Under the pieces are notes generated by a model. The model was not told the DNA's origin. It worked only from the letters and a program-made list of their open reading frames with translations, and did not search any database. Shown here one piece after another: positions 34,436 through 43,490 of a stretch of 64,000 nucleotides of DNA; positions within the stretch are counted from its first letter, which is position 1; every line of letters starts with the position of its first letter. Position numbers and translations under genes: made by a program. Origin of the DNA: JALZKA01 sp963786495 (GTDB taxonomy: Bacteria; Actinomycetota; Thermoleophilia; Solirubrobacterales; 70-9); assembly GCA_963786495.1 (NCBI GenBank), contig CAWAZL010000011.1, forward strand, positions 62,001 to 126,000. The letters are read 5' to 3'.

Positions 34436-34677
34436 GCCAGGAGCTCAAAGACGACGAGCGGATGAACGACGAGCGGACGCACTGGCCGCAAATCATCGCC
34501 TCGATCGTGGTGGCCCTTGCGATCGTCGCGATTACGATCGTCATCACGACCGCGCAATTCGGCACCACCTCGAGCGCAGAGATCGAAGGCCGTGAGGATC
34601 AGCTGAAGCAACAGGAAGAACTCCTGGAGGAACGCCAGGAAGCAGCTGAAGAGCGACGCGGTAAAGACGCGGAATAG
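34432..34677 (+). CDS. Small membrane protein with coiled-coil tail
   Basis: 81 residues. A charged N-terminus is followed by one membrane helix (IIASIVVALAIVAITIVITT) and a highly charged predicted coiled coil (Glu/Gln/Arg-rich) to the end. It overlaps the preceding membrane gene and lies 10 bases before the zinc peptidase, so the three probably form one operon. The function is unknown. Confidence 0.7.
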   Translation: MSQELKDDERMNDERTHWPQIIASIVVALAIVAITIVITTAQFGTTSSAEIEGREDQLKQQEELLEERQEAAEERRGKDAE

Positions 34678-34687
34678 GTTTCACGCC

Positions 34688-35614
34688 GTGAAGTGGAAGC
34701 CACGCAAGAAGTCGAGCGGCGACGTCATCGACATCCGCGGCGCCGAGGGGTCGAGCGGGCGCTCAGGCGGACTGGGCGGCATCTCCCTCCCGGGCGGCGC
34801 GGTCGGCGGCATCGGTGGCACTGCCGGTGTGATCATCGCCCTCGTCATCGTTGGCATCCAGGTGTTCGGTGGCGGTTCGGTCGCAGGCTTCGACGTCGGT
34901 CAGATCCTCGGCCCCGGCGCGACTCCCCCCGGCGCTGAGAACCCCGATCCCCTTCCGCCCGACCAGGACCCACAGCGCGAGTTCTACGAGTTCTCCGAGT
35001 ACGTCTTCGACGACACGCAGCGCACATGGGACAGCTCCTTCGAGAATGGCGATCAGTCCTACGAGGACGCGAAGCTCGTCGTCTACGACGCCGCCGTTTC
35101 TACGGGCGGCTGCGGCAACGCCACCTCGGCCGTCGGCCCCTTCTACTGCCCGGCCGACTCCCGCGTTTACCTCGACCTCACCTTTTACGAGGACATGGAG
35201 CGCCAGCTCGGGGGCGGCGGCGACTTCGCCTGGGCATACGTGATCGCCCACGAGATGGGCCACCACGTCCAGAACGTTCTGGGAACGAACGACACGGTGG
35301 CCCGCCTCGAGCAGGACGACCCGGACAACGCCAACGAGCTATCTGTACGTACCGAGCTCCAAGCCGACTGCTACGCCGGCGTCTGGGCAGCCACCGTCTT
35401 CGCCGAGGGCGACCTCGAGTCAGGCGACCTGGACGAGGCCTTCGACACCGCCGAGGCAATCGGCGACGACCGCCTGCAAGAGCAGGCCGGCCAGTCAGTG
35501 AATCCCGATTCGTTCACCCACGGCTCATCTGAGCAGCGGCGCGAGTGGTTCGAGCGCGGCTACTCCTCCGGCGATCCGTCGGACTGCGACACGTTCTCGC
35601 CCGAGTCCGTCTGA
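34688..35614 (+). CDS. YpfJ-type neutral zinc metallopeptidase
   Basis: This 308-residue protein has a Gly-rich N-terminal stretch, one membrane helix (VGGIGGTAGVIIALVIVGIQVF) and an outside domain with the zinc-binding HEMGHHVQ. The family-typical FYCPADSRVYLDLTFY, ELQADCYAGVWA and NPDSFTHGSSEQRREWF also match the YpfJ family (Pfam zinc metallopeptidase). Four Cys may form disulfides. The last 55 bases overlap the 3' end of the convergent coiled-coil gene. The start is GTG 34688. Confidence 0.88.
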   Translation: MKWKPRKKSSGDVIDIRGAEGSSGRSGGLGGISLPGGAVGGIGGTAGVIIALVIVGIQVFGGGSVAGFDVGQILGPGATPPGAENPDPLPPDQDPQREFYEFSEYVFDDTQRTWDSSFENGDQSYEDAKLVVYDAAVSTGGCGNATSAVGPFYCPADSRVYLDLTFYEDMERQLGGGGDFAWAYVIAHEMGHHVQNVLGTNDTVARLEQDDPDNANELSVRTELQADCYAGVWAATVFAEGDLESGDLDEAFDTAEAIGDDRLQEQAGQSVNPDSFTHGSSEQRREWFERGYSSGDPSDCDTFSPESV

Positions 35615-36036
35615 GCCAAACCTTCGGCGACGGCCGCCTGCGCCTCGGCCTCTTCCGCGTGAGCGTCCTCGGCTCCAGCATCGCCGTTCGCCCCCCGGCG
35701 CCTCGTGAGGCGTCGCATCGGGTGAAGCGCAAGGCTCAGGTCCTCGAGCCTGGGCTCGAGAGCCTCGATGCGGGCAGCGACAACGTCCATGTGCGGAACG
35801 AGAGGCTCCACCGCCGCGCGCATGCCTTCGACCTCTTCGCCCAGGCCGTCCACACCCGTTCGCATCAGGTGAACCTCTTCGGCCATGGAGATAGTCGCCT
35901 TCCTGATCTCCTCGAGCGTCTTCGCAACCTCGGGAAGAAGCGCCACCGAGTCGCGGACCAATTTGAGCGACTCAGAGACGTCGCGAAGGGCGTCGGTGAT
36001 GGGACCGATGTCGATCGGAAGCCTCAGGTTCGCCAC
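35560..36036 (-). CDS. Coiled-coil protein downstream of a MerR regulator
   Basis: 158 residues, almost all amphipathic helix with heptad-like Leu/Val spacing (SLKLVRDSVALLPEVAKTLEEI, IEALEPRLEDLSLAL), then an acidic disordered tail. No signal peptide. The start GTG is two bases after the MerR gene stop, so it is cotranscribed. Similar helical proteins sit beside polyhydroxyalkanoate or lipid-handling genes, but nothing here proves such a link. Confidence 0.6.
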   Translation of the reverse strand: MANLRLPIDIGPITDALRDVSESLKLVRDSVALLPEVAKTLEEIRKATISMAEEVHLMRTGVDGLGEEVEGMRAAVEPLVPHMDVVAARIEALEPRLEDLSLALHPMRRLTRRRGANGDAGAEDAHAEEAEAQAAVAEGLAQTDSGENVSQSDGSPEE

Positions 36037-36038
36037 GA

Positions 36039-36890
36039 CTACCGCTTCCTCCGCCTACGCCCAGGTTCGCTTCCGATCCGCTGAAGCTCGCGGCCGAACT
36101 CGTCCTCGACTGCCTTGCTCATGGTCATTTGAAACATCGCCTCGAGTGCCTGTGACGCCACCGGGCGCATCCGTTCGATCGAGTCGACCACGTTCGGCCA
36201 CTCCTCCTCCGGGCGCCCCTTCTCCTCGAAAGGCTGCCACACCGAGGAGACGAACAAACGCACGAACGCGTCGGCGACATATTCGCTCGAGCGCTTCATG
36301 ACGTCCACGACGTCCAACAGCGCTTCGGCGGGCACCCCGCGTTCGAGCATCTCGGCAGCGATCTCGAGCAGCCGCGGGCTGGAGACCTCGAACGAGGCAG
36401 GGCCTACCGGCGAGACGAGGCCGAGCTTGATCGCCCGGCGCAGAAGGAGCGGCGTGGCGTCGGCCCCAAAGCGCTCGCGAAGCTCGGACATCGTGAAGAT
36501 CTGAGGGCGCTCGGATTCGAACGGCTCGGTGACGGCGCGGCGAAAGCTCATGATCGCCTCCGACGCCTCCCCGCTGGCCCCCTCGAGGAGGCGCTCGATG
36601 CCCTTCAGGTTGAAGCCGTCCGCCTGAAGCTGCGAAATCAGCTGGAGCCTCGCAACGTGCCCTGGCCCGTAGTAGCCGACGCGCTGGCGCACCTCGGGAG
36701 GCTGCAATAGCCCCCGTGCCTGGTGGGCACGGATGTTCCTGACACTCATGCCGCTCTCGGCCGCGAGCTGCTCGACCGTGAGTGTGTTTTCGTGCCCCTC
36801 TTCTGAGGGCATTGGTTCGACAACCCGGAGGTTTTGATGAGCACCTTTAGGTGCGAAAGAAGCAGGTGTCGGTGGTTTCCCTGGCTCCAT
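36039..36890 (-). CDS. MerR-family transcriptional regulator
   Basis: 283 residues. The N-terminal HTH (LTVEQLAAESGMSVRNIRAHQARGLLQPP) and wing (RVGYYGPGHVARLQLI) are typical of MerR. The C-terminal half is a second all-helical region (SELRERFGADATPLLLRRAI) that may be an effector domain; no metal-binding Cys is seen. Preceded by inverted repeats at 36901-36918 and divergent from a membrane-protein operon it may control. Confidence 0.88.
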   Translation of the reverse strand: MEPGKPPTPASFAPKGAHQNLRVVEPMPSEEGHENTLTVEQLAAESGMSVRNIRAHQARGLLQPPEVRQRVGYYGPGHVARLQLISQLQADGFNLKGIERLLEGASGEASEAIMSFRRAVTEPFESERPQIFTMSELRERFGADATPLLLRRAIKLGLVSPVGPASFEVSSPRLLEIAAEMLERGVPAEALLDVVDVMKRSSEYVADAFVRLFVSSVWQPFEEKGRPEEEWPNVVDSIERMRPVASQALEAMFQMTMSKAVEDEFGRELQRIGSEPGRRRRKR

Positions 36891-36900
36891 ATGGAAAAGC

Positions 36901-36977
36901 TATCACCCGCCTGTGATACATGTACCAACGTGACATGGTTTGATGTAACAATCACAGGGCACTGGGTTTAGGTGCCC
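36901..36977. promoter_or_regulatory. Candidate operators in the MerR / membrane-protein divergent region
   Basis: Two inverted repeats stand out: TATCAC-N6-GTGATA at 36901-36918, next to the merR start, and GGGCAC-N9-GTGCCC with arms 36957-36962 and 36972-36977, in the leader of the membrane protein. The region is notably AT-rich for this window. MerR proteins normally bind such repeats between -35 and -10 elements; I could not fix a clear promoter. Confidence 0.4.
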
Positions 36978-37017
36978 AGACGCATATGAAATGCCTCCCA
37001 TCGGAAGGAACCCGTCG

Positions 37018-38916
37018 ATGAAGCGAAAGCTCACCGCCTCCCTGATTCTCGCCGGAGCGATGCCGCTGGCCGCCCCGGCGCTCGCGCTTGCGCAGGCGAC
37101 CGAGGACGCCCCGCCCGCCGGTGGGGCAGCGATTGGCCAGGTGATCATCGCCACCGCCGGCGCCATGGTGCTCACCGCCGCCCTTCTCTACTTCGGGCTG
37201 GGCCACCGCTCCGGCAAGGTCCCTTACCTGGGGCGCCTTGCGAACTACTCCGAGCGCGTGAGCGGCCTGCCCGGTTGGACAGCGCTCCCCTCCGCGATCG
37301 CTACGGGCGCACTTCTCGTCGCCCTTCTCGGCTTCCTCTGGGACGTTTCGATCCACATCGACACCGGCCGTGACGAGGGCCCGCTCGCCAATCCCTCGCA
37401 CTACCTCATCCTCGGCGGCCTCTTCGGGATCTTCACGGCCGGCTTCGTCGCGTGCGTACTCCCTCTCGAGAAGCCGTCGAAGAGCGCCGTGCGCATCGTC
37501 GGCGACTGGTACGCGCCGCTCGGCGGCGTCGTCATCGCGGTCTGCGGCATGTTCGCGCTGATCGGCTTCCCGCTCGACGATGTCTGGCACCGGATCTTCG
37601 GCCAGGACGTCACGCTTTGGGGGCCGACGCACCTGATGCTGATCGGCGGCGCGGCGATGACTCTGATCGGCGTCGCGATCCTGATGGTCGAGGCCGGACG
37701 CGTCGACGCCGTTCGCGGGCGTGGCCAAAAGTCTTGGATCCTGTGGCTCCGTCGCGTCGCACTGTCGGGCGGCCTCCTCATCGGCCTCATGGTCTTCCCC
37801 GTCGAGTTCGACTTCGGCGTTCCGCAGTTCCGCATGATCTTCGGCCCCATGCTCGTGATGATCGCCGCCGGCATTGCGCTAACGGCAACGCGCATGTGGC
37901 TCGGACGCGGCGCGGCCATCAGCGCCGTCGCATTCTTCCTCGTCGTCCGCGGCATTGTGTCGGTGATCGTCGGGCCCGTCCTGGGCGAGACGACCCCGCA
38001 CTTCGCGCTCTTCATCGTGGAGGGTCTCGTGGTCGAAGCCGTCTTCCTCGCCCTCCCCCGCGCCCGCCCGCTGACGCTCGGCCTCGTGTCCGGCGTGGGC
38101 ATCGGGACGCTCGGGCTCGCGTCCGAGTGGGCCTGGTCGAACATCTGGATGCCTATTCCATGGACCTCCGACCTTCTGCCCGAGGGCGCCATCGTCGGCT
38201 TCCTTGCCGCCATGGGCGCATCGCTCCTGGGCGTCTGGGTCGGTGCGCACCTGGCCTCCGATTCGATGCCGCGGCTCCGCTCAACTCGAAGCGGCGCCAT
38301 CGCCGGCGCAGCGATCCTGGCTGTCCTCGTCGGCTTCGCCGCCTTCAAGCCCGCTGCCGAGGGCGTGAGCGCCCGCGTCACGCTGGCCGATGCCGGTCCG
38401 GGCGAAGTCGTCCCGACCGTGCGCATGACGCCCACTGATGCCGCGGACGGCGCTGAGTTCATCAACGTCACCTCGTGGCAGGGCGGCGGGCTCGTAATCG
38501 AGGAGCTCGAATCAACAGGCTCGCCCGGCGTCTTTACGACGAACGAGCCCGTCCCGGTCGGAGGCTCGTGGAAGACGATGGTCCGGTACTCCGGCGGCAA
38601 CACGCTGAACGCGATGCCCATCTACCTGCCAGAGGATCCGGCGATCCCGGTCGAAGGCGTCCCGGCGGAGCCGGCGTTCGAGCGGTCTTTCACGTCCGAT
38701 CACGAGGTGCTTCAGCGCGAGCAGAAGGACGTCGCGAGCTGGCTGACAATCGTGGCGTACCTCGTTGTCGCGTCCATTGCCCTCGCCCTTCTCGTGATGA
38801 TCGCCTGGGCGCTACACCGCCTCGCGATCGTCGTCGAGGAGCCATCCGAGCAAGAGCAAGAGACACGCGAGCCGCGCACCGACCGCACCAAGATCGGGTC
38901 CGAGGTGACCGCATGA
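37018..38916 (+). CDS. Large polytopic membrane protein with outside C-terminal domain, unknown function
   Basis: The ATG at 37018, after GGAAGG, gives a signal-like helix (ASLILAGAMPLAAPALALA). About a dozen membrane helices follow. Conserved-looking polar positions include LWDVSIHIDTGRDEG with NPSHYLILGG, DDVWHRIFGQDVTLWGPTHLML and FDFGVPQF, with several His that could bind metal. A ~150-residue soluble segment (about 38350-38730) precedes the last helix. It overlaps the next small gene (ATGA). No recognised family; a metal or redox role is possible. Confidence 0.7.
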   Translation: MKRKLTASLILAGAMPLAAPALALAQATEDAPPAGGAAIGQVIIATAGAMVLTAALLYFGLGHRSGKVPYLGRLANYSERVSGLPGWTALPSAIATGALLVALLGFLWDVSIHIDTGRDEGPLANPSHYLILGGLFGIFTAGFVACVLPLEKPSKSAVRIVGDWYAPLGGVVIAVCGMFALIGFPLDDVWHRIFGQDVTLWGPTHLMLIGGAAMTLIGVAILMVEAGRVDAVRGRGQKSWILWLRRVALSGGLLIGLMVFPVEFDFGVPQFRMIFGPMLVMIAAGIALTATRMWLGRGAAISAVAFFLVVRGIVSVIVGPVLGETTPHFALFIVEGLVVEAVFLALPRARPLTLGLVSGVGIGTLGLASEWAWSNIWMPIPWTSDLLPEGAIVGFLAAMGASLLGVWVGAHLASDSMPRLRSTRSGAIAGAAILAVLVGFAAFKPAAEGVSARVTLADAGPGEVVPTVRMTPTDAADGAEFINVTSWQGGGLVIEELESTGSPGVFTTNEPVPVGGSWKTMVRYSGGNTLNAMPIYLPEDPAIPVEGVPAEPAFERSFTSDHEVLQREQKDVASWLTIVAYLVVASIALALLVMIAWALHRLAIVVEEPSEQEQETREPRTDRTKIGSEVTA

Positions 38917-39050
38917 TTGGGGTAATCGACCTCCTTGCACATCATCCGCTCGTCACGGCTGTCCCATTTGTGATGCCGGCGTTCCTCGTCGTCGGCGCGG
39001 TGTTCGTCCTGAAGGCTGTCGAGCGCAGGCGCAATACTCACCCCGAATGA
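38913..39050 (+). CDS. Small membrane protein (45 aa)
   Basis: The ATG at 38913 overlaps the preceding stop (ATGA). The protein has one membrane helix (AVPFVMPAFLVVGAVFVLKAV) and a short charged tail. Its stop overlaps the ATG of the next hydrolase at 39047. The tight coupling on both sides supports a real gene, perhaps a small subunit of the membrane complex. Confidence 0.65.
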   Translation: MIGVIDLLAHHPLVTAVPFVMPAFLVVGAVFVLKAVERRRNTHPE

Positions 39051-40089
39051 GGAAGCCGACCAGAAGCGAAGCACTCCTTGCTGCGGGCCTGGCCGGCGCG
39101 GCCGCGGTCAACGCGCGCTGGAATGCGAAGCGGGCCGACGTCGCAAGCAAGGCCCGCCGCGCTCAGTCCGAGTCGGGGCGGGCCGTCGAAGTTCTCGGCG
39201 CCGATGGCGGCTATCGCTACGTGCGGGTCCACGGCGCGGACAACCTCCCCACGCTTGTCTTAGTTCACGGCTGGGTCGAGACGTCCGAGCTCTGGCACCG
39301 ACAGATTGAAGGGCTCGCGGACGAGTTCCGCATCGTCGCCTACGACCACCGCGGCCACGGGCTCTCCGATCCGCCCGCGACAACGACTACTCGCTGGATG
39401 CCCTGGCGGCAGATCTTCAGCTCGTCCTCGAGGCAACGGCCGTCGAAGGCGGCGAGCTGCCCATCGTCGCCGGCCACTCGATGGGCGCCATGACCCTCGC
39501 TGCCTGGGGCCAGGCCCATCGCGGCACCGTCAGTGAGCGCATCCGCGGCGCCGCCTTCATCTCCACCGGCCTCGAGAACCTCAACACCGAGAGCGCCGTG
39601 GTCAAGCCCCTCCCCGGTCCGTTCGGCACCGCGCAGGGAAAGGTCGCAGACGCGGTCCTCGCCACACCAGGCTCGATCCGCTCGGTCCCGCTGCCCATCG
39701 CTCGGCTTGTCGTCGCCTACGTCGCCCTGGCGCCCCACGCCCGGGACGAGGACATCGAGCTCGTCATGCGCATGGCGATGGACTGCCGCCAGCGCGCCCG
39801 TACTGGATGCTCGATCTCGATGTCGCGCATGAAGCTCCTCGCAGAGCTCGACGCCCTCGACGTACCCGCCGTCGGAGTCGCCGGCGAGCTCGACCGCCTC
39901 ACGCCCGTGGCACACGCAGAAAAGATCGACCAGGGCCTCCCCCACTCCGTCGGCCTCTACGTCTCGCCGACGTCCGGTCACCAGACGCCGCTCGAGTGCC
40001 CGGAGCTGGTGAACGAAGCGCTCCGCGACCTCGCCGAGGTCAGCGGCAAGGGCAAGCTCGCCGCCCGCGAGCAAGAGCTCGCCGCCTAA
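39047..40089 (+). CDS. Alpha/beta hydrolase (frameshifted)
   Basis: An N-terminal helix is followed by TLVLVHGWVETSELWHRQ and the AYDHRGHGLSD turn. A frame change near 39375 leads to the nucleophile elbow VAGHSMGAMTLAAWG (Ser), with the acid in GELDRLTP and a His near the end (TSGHQTPLECPE). The catalytic triad is therefore complete once the frame is restored. It is the last gene of the membrane-protein operon. The substrate is unknown. Confidence 0.82.
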
Positions 40090-40103
40090 CAAGTGCACAC
40101 CCG

Positions 40104-40136
40104 CACAAGGGTCTGACCCCGGGTCAGACCCTTGTG
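40104..40136. repeat. 33-nt near-perfect palindrome built from GGGTCTGACCC
   Basis: CACAAGGGTCTGACCC (40104-40119), one C, then its exact complement (40121-40136). It lies between two convergent genes, so it may act as a bidirectional terminator, but its core is the same GGGTCAGACCC palindrome found elsewhere in the window. The downstream T content is low. Confidence 0.8.
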
Positions 40137-40146
40137 GCGATACGCA

Positions 40147-41132
40147 TCAATCCGGCGCGGGGGCCCAGCTTTCCGGGTGGTCGCGGTACCACTCGATCGT
40201 TCGCTCCAGGCCTTCCTGGAGCCCTACCTCTGGCTCCCAGCCGAGCGTCTCGCCGGAGCTTCGTCGGGTCCACGTACTGCTTATCGATCTCGCCGTCCGG
40301 GTTGCCCGTGCCGCGGATGTCGGGCTCGACCCCAGTGTCGGCGAGCCGCGCAATCGTCTCGATCACCTCGCGCGACCGGATAGGACCGGCCTCCGCCCGC
40401 GTTGAACGCCTCGCCGCGCACGTCGTCGCGATCGAGGCCGTCCGCGATCGCGAGATATGCCGACGCAGCGTCCTCTACGTAGAGGAAGTCGCGCTCCGGC
40501 GACCCGTCCGAGCGCAGGACAGGCGCGCGGCCGTCGAGAGCGGCGCTGACCGCCTCGGGGATGAGGCGCGAGAAGTTCAGGTCGCCTCCGCCGTAGATGT
40601 TCGCGAAGCGGGTGACCGCGACCGGCAGCCCGTACGAGTGCCAGTACGAGCGGGCGATGAGATCGGCGGCGGCCTTCGACGCCTCGTAAGGCGCCGTCGG
40701 CTGAAGCGGAAAGTCCTCGCGATAAGGCAGCGTCTCGTGCGCGCCGTACGCCTTGTCCGAGGAGGCGAAGACGACCCGCTCGACGCCTTGGTCGAGGCAA
40801 GCTTGCAGAAGCGTCCAGGTTCCCCGCACATTTGATTCGAAGCCCTGTGACCGGCGACTCCTGGACCGTCGAGACGATCGTCTCCGCGGCGAGGTGGAAG
40901 ACGGTGTCGACTCCGTTGTCAGCGAGAACGCGCTCGAGCTCGCCGCGTCGCACAGGTCACCCTCGACCTGCACGAGGTCCGTCCTCGATCCCGAGCATGC
41001 CGACGGCCGACGGCTTTTCGGTCACGCGCCGCTTGTCGAAGGAGACGACGCGGTCGCCCCGCTCGAGGAGCGCCTTGGCGAGCCAGCCGCCCACGAATCC
41101 GCGTGCGCCTGTGACAAGACTGAGTCCGTCAT
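40147..41132 (-). CDS. NAD-dependent epimerase/dehydratase, CDP-glucose 4,6-dehydratase-like (frameshifted)
   Basis: Extended SDR. The Rossmann motif VTGARGFVGGWLAKALLE, VDTVFHLAAETIV, the active-site segment VVFASSDKAYGA with Tyr in YEASKAAADL, and RFANIYGGGD are clear. At least three frame changes are present (near 41118, 40960-40850 and 40380). The C-terminus LQEGLERTIEWYRDHPE ends at 40147. The SSDKAYG motif and the neighbouring nucleotidyltransferase suggest a CDP-glucose or similar 4,6-dehydratase for a deoxysugar. The ATG overlaps the upstream stop. Confidence 0.82.
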
Positions 41133-41887
41133 TTGCCTCCGCCGGATCGCGGTCCCAGACCTGCCAGGGCGCCTGGCCGCCGTTCCAGAGGTCGTTCAGC
41201 ACGACCGCGTCCTTATAGGTGTCCATGCAGTCCCAAAAGCCGTCGTGCCGGTAGGCGGCGAGCTGCCCTCGCCCGCCGCGCGTCTCCAGCGGCTCGCGCT
41301 CGAGCACGGCGTCGTCCGGCGACCCAGTCGAGGAACGCCGGCTCGCAGCAGAAGAAGCCGCCGTTGATCCAGTAGTCGAGCCGCGGCTTCTCCTCGAAGC
41401 CGCCGATCCGGTCGTCTGAGTCGATCACAGCGATCCCCCACTGGCTGTAAGGGCGGACGACCGTCATCGTCGCGGCTGAGCCCTTCTCGGCATGGAACGC
41501 CAGCAGAGCGTCCAGGTCGATGTCGGCGACTCCATCCGCATAGGTAAGACAGAAGGTGCCACCGCCGAGGACCTCGGCGGCTCGCGCGACCCGCCCACCG
41601 GTCGGCGTGTCCTGGCCCGTGTCGAGGCATGTGATCTCGACCGGCTCGCCCCAGTCCTCGGCCGCGACGAAGTCCTCGATCATCTCGCCGAGATAGCCAG
41701 TCAAGAGCACGAAGCGGCGGAAACCCTGGGCGGCGTAGATATGGATGACGTGCCAGAGGATCGGCTTGCCGCCGATCTCGACGAGGGCCTTCGGGATCGC
41801 GTGCGTCTGCTCGCGCAGGCGCGTGCCTCTGCCTCCGCAGAGGATCGCGACGGGAATGTCCGCCGCTTGAGGTGGGCTAGCGCCCAC
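41129..41887 (-). CDS. Glucose-1-phosphate cytidylyltransferase-like sugar nucleotidyltransferase (frameshifted)
   Basis: Nucleotidyltransferase start IPVAILCGGRGTRLREQTHAIPKALVEIGGKPILWHVI, then LTGYLGEMIEDFV, TGQDTPTGGRV, LTYADGVADID and EEKPRLDYWINGGFF. The C-terminal half, after a frame change near 41315, has LEREPLETRGGRGQLAAYRH and DGFWDCMDTYKD, which is the RfbF pattern. The GTG start at 41887 overlaps the MoaD-like stop. Paired with the SDR gene downstream. Confidence 0.85.
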
Positions 41888-42153
41888 CGGCGACGGCCGG
41901 GAGGATCGTCACTTCGTCACCGTCGGAGAGCTCGGTGTCGAGCCCCTCCTGAAAGCGGATGTCCTCGCCGGAGACGTAGACGTTGACGAAGCGGCGAAGG
42001 GTGCCGTCCTCGGTGATGCGCTCGCGAAGGCCGTCGTGCTGCGTTGAAGACGGCGTCGAGCGCCTCGCCGACGGTTCCGCCCTCGACCTCGACCTCGCCC
42101 TCGCCATCGGTGGCAGGGCGAAGCTGACTCGGGATCTTGACTGTGACTGCCAT
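41877..42153 (-). CDS. MoaD/ThiS-family sulfur-carrier protein ending Gly-Gly-Arg (frameshifted)
   Basis: A ubiquitin-fold carrier of about 91 residues. MAVTVKIPSQLRPATDGEGEVEVEGGTVGEALDAVF is in one frame, and RRFVNVYVSGEDIRFQEGLDTELSDGDEVTILPAVAGGR in another, with the change near 42045. Carriers of this family are activated on a C-terminal Gly-Gly and thiocarboxylated. Here one Arg follows the Gly-Gly, so a protease step would be needed before activation. It is 25 bases downstream of thrC and probably under the same SAM riboswitch. Confidence 0.88.
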
Positions 42154-42178
42154 CGAGCCGGGAATCTACTTTAAGACG

Positions 42179-43408
42179 CTAGGCCGACGCGGCAGCCCCG
42201 AGCGCGGAGTCAAGCGACTCGATGTTCGGCTCGATCTCGTACATGTGGTGTCCTTCGCGCACGGCGTCGAGCGTCTTCAGGCCCTCGCCCGTGATGTAGG
42301 CGACGACTCGCTCGTCGCGCGAGATGTCCCCGCGCTCGGCGAGCTTCGCCAGGGTTGCGACCGTGACGCCGCCGGCTGTCTCGGTGAAGATGCCGGTCGT
42401 CTCGGCCAGCAGGCGGATGCCGGCGCGGATCTCATCATCGGTCACGTCGTCGATCCCACCGCCGGTCTTCCGTGCCAGCTCGAGCGCGTACGGGCCATCG
42501 GCGGGGTTGCCGATCGCAAGCGACTTCGCGATCGTGTCCGGGCGCTGAGGCTTGCAGACATCCCAGCCCTCGGCGTAGGCGGTTGAGACGGGAGAGCATC
42601 CGGTCGCCTGAGCGCCGTTGAACGTCGGCAGCTCACCCTCGACGAGACCGAGCTCCAGCCACTCCTCGAACCCGCGTGCGATCTTCGTGAACAGCGAGCC
42701 TGAGGCGATCGGGCAGACGACGCGATCGGGAAGGGTCCAGCCGAGCTGCTCGACCGTCTCGTAGGCAAGCGTCTTCGAGCCCTCGGCGTAGTACGGACGC
42801 AGGTTCACGTTCACGAAAGCCCACGGCCGCTCCTCGCAGAGCTCGGTGCAAAGCCGGTTCACGTCGTCGTAGTTGCCCTGGACGCCGACGAGGTTCGTCC
42901 CGTAGACGCCCGTCGCGAGAAGCTTCTGCTCCTCCAGGTTCGCCGGCACGAAGACATACGACTCCAGGCCGGCGGCAGCGGCATGCGCGGCGACCGCGTT
43001 CGCGAGGTTTCCGGTGGAAGCACACGCGACGGTGTCGAAGCCCAGCTCCTGCGCCTTGGCAACGGCAACCGCGACGACCCGGTCTTTGAATGAATGGGTC
43101 GGGTTCGCGGCGTCGTTCTTCACCCAGAGCTCGCCGATGCCAAGCCGCTCGGCCAGGCGGTCGGCACGCACCAGTGGCGTCAGCCCCGGCTCGAGCGGAT
43201 CGCGCGGCCGGCCCGTGAAGGGCAGGAAGTCCGCATAGCGCCAGATCCCGGCCGAGCCGGCTTGGATCTTCCGCTTGATTTCCGCGGCGTCGGCGCCTGG
43301 GGACTCGTAAGAGACCTCCAGCGGCCCGAAACATGCCTCGCAGACGTAGTTTGCTCCGAGCGGGTAGTCCGTCTTGCACTCCTTGCACCTGAGTGAGGTG
43401 GGTGCCAT
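42179..43408 (-). CDS. thrC: Threonine synthase-like PLP enzyme
   Basis: 409 residues. An N-terminal zinc-ribbon-like part (CKECKTDYPLGANYVCEAC) precedes the fold type II PLP domain. The Lys is in NPTHSFKDRVVAVAVAKA, and CASTGNLANAVAAHAA and the phosphate loop PIASGSLFTKI follow. O-phosphohomoserine is the normal substrate, giving threonine. The ATG follows GGAGG. A SAM-I riboswitch with terminator lies directly upstream, and a MoaD-like carrier gene directly downstream, which is more in keeping with methionine/homocysteine synthesis. Intact. Confidence 0.92.
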   Translation of the reverse strand: MAPTSLRCKECKTDYPLGANYVCEACFGPLEVSYESPGADAAEIKRKIQAGSAGIWRYADFLPFTGRPRDPLEPGLTPLVRADRLAERLGIGELWVKNDAANPTHSFKDRVVAVAVAKAQELGFDTVACASTGNLANAVAAHAAAAGLESYVFVPANLEEQKLLATGVYGTNLVGVQGNYDDVNRLCTELCEERPWAFVNVNLRPYYAEGSKTLAYETVEQLGWTLPDRVVCPIASGSLFTKIARGFEEWLELGLVEGELPTFNGAQATGCSPVSTAYAEGWDVCKPQRPDTIAKSLAIGNPADGPYALELARKTGGGIDDVTDDEIRAGIRLLAETTGIFTETAGGVTVATLAKLAERGDISRDERVVAYITGEGLKTLDAVREGHHMYEIEPNIESLDSALGAAASA

Positions 43409-43444
43409 ATGTCTTGGTCCTCCAGTCCGGTCGGTCGTTTAACG

Positions 43445-43475
43445 AAAAAGACCTCTGCTTTCGTAAACAGAGGTC
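43445..43475 (-). terminator. Riboswitch expression-platform terminator before thrC
   Basis: On the minus strand GACCTCTG-TTTACGAAAG-CAGAGGTC forms an eight-base-pair stem followed by TTTTT. It lies between the SAM-I aptamer and the thrC start, so SAM binding should favour termination. Confidence 0.88.
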
Positions 43476-43490
43476 CTGACCGGACTTCCG

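Noticed and set aside
37401..38621. 406-codon minus-strand open frame opposite the polytopic membrane protein
   Set aside because: Low-complexity Ser/Thr/Pro/Arg composition typical of antisense frames in GC-rich DNA.
40147..41887. Fusion of the nucleotidyltransferase and the SDR dehydratase into one protein
   Set aside because: The frame is open across the junction, but a normal TGA/ATG overlap lies at 41129-41132 in the alternative frame and an indel explains the read-through better.
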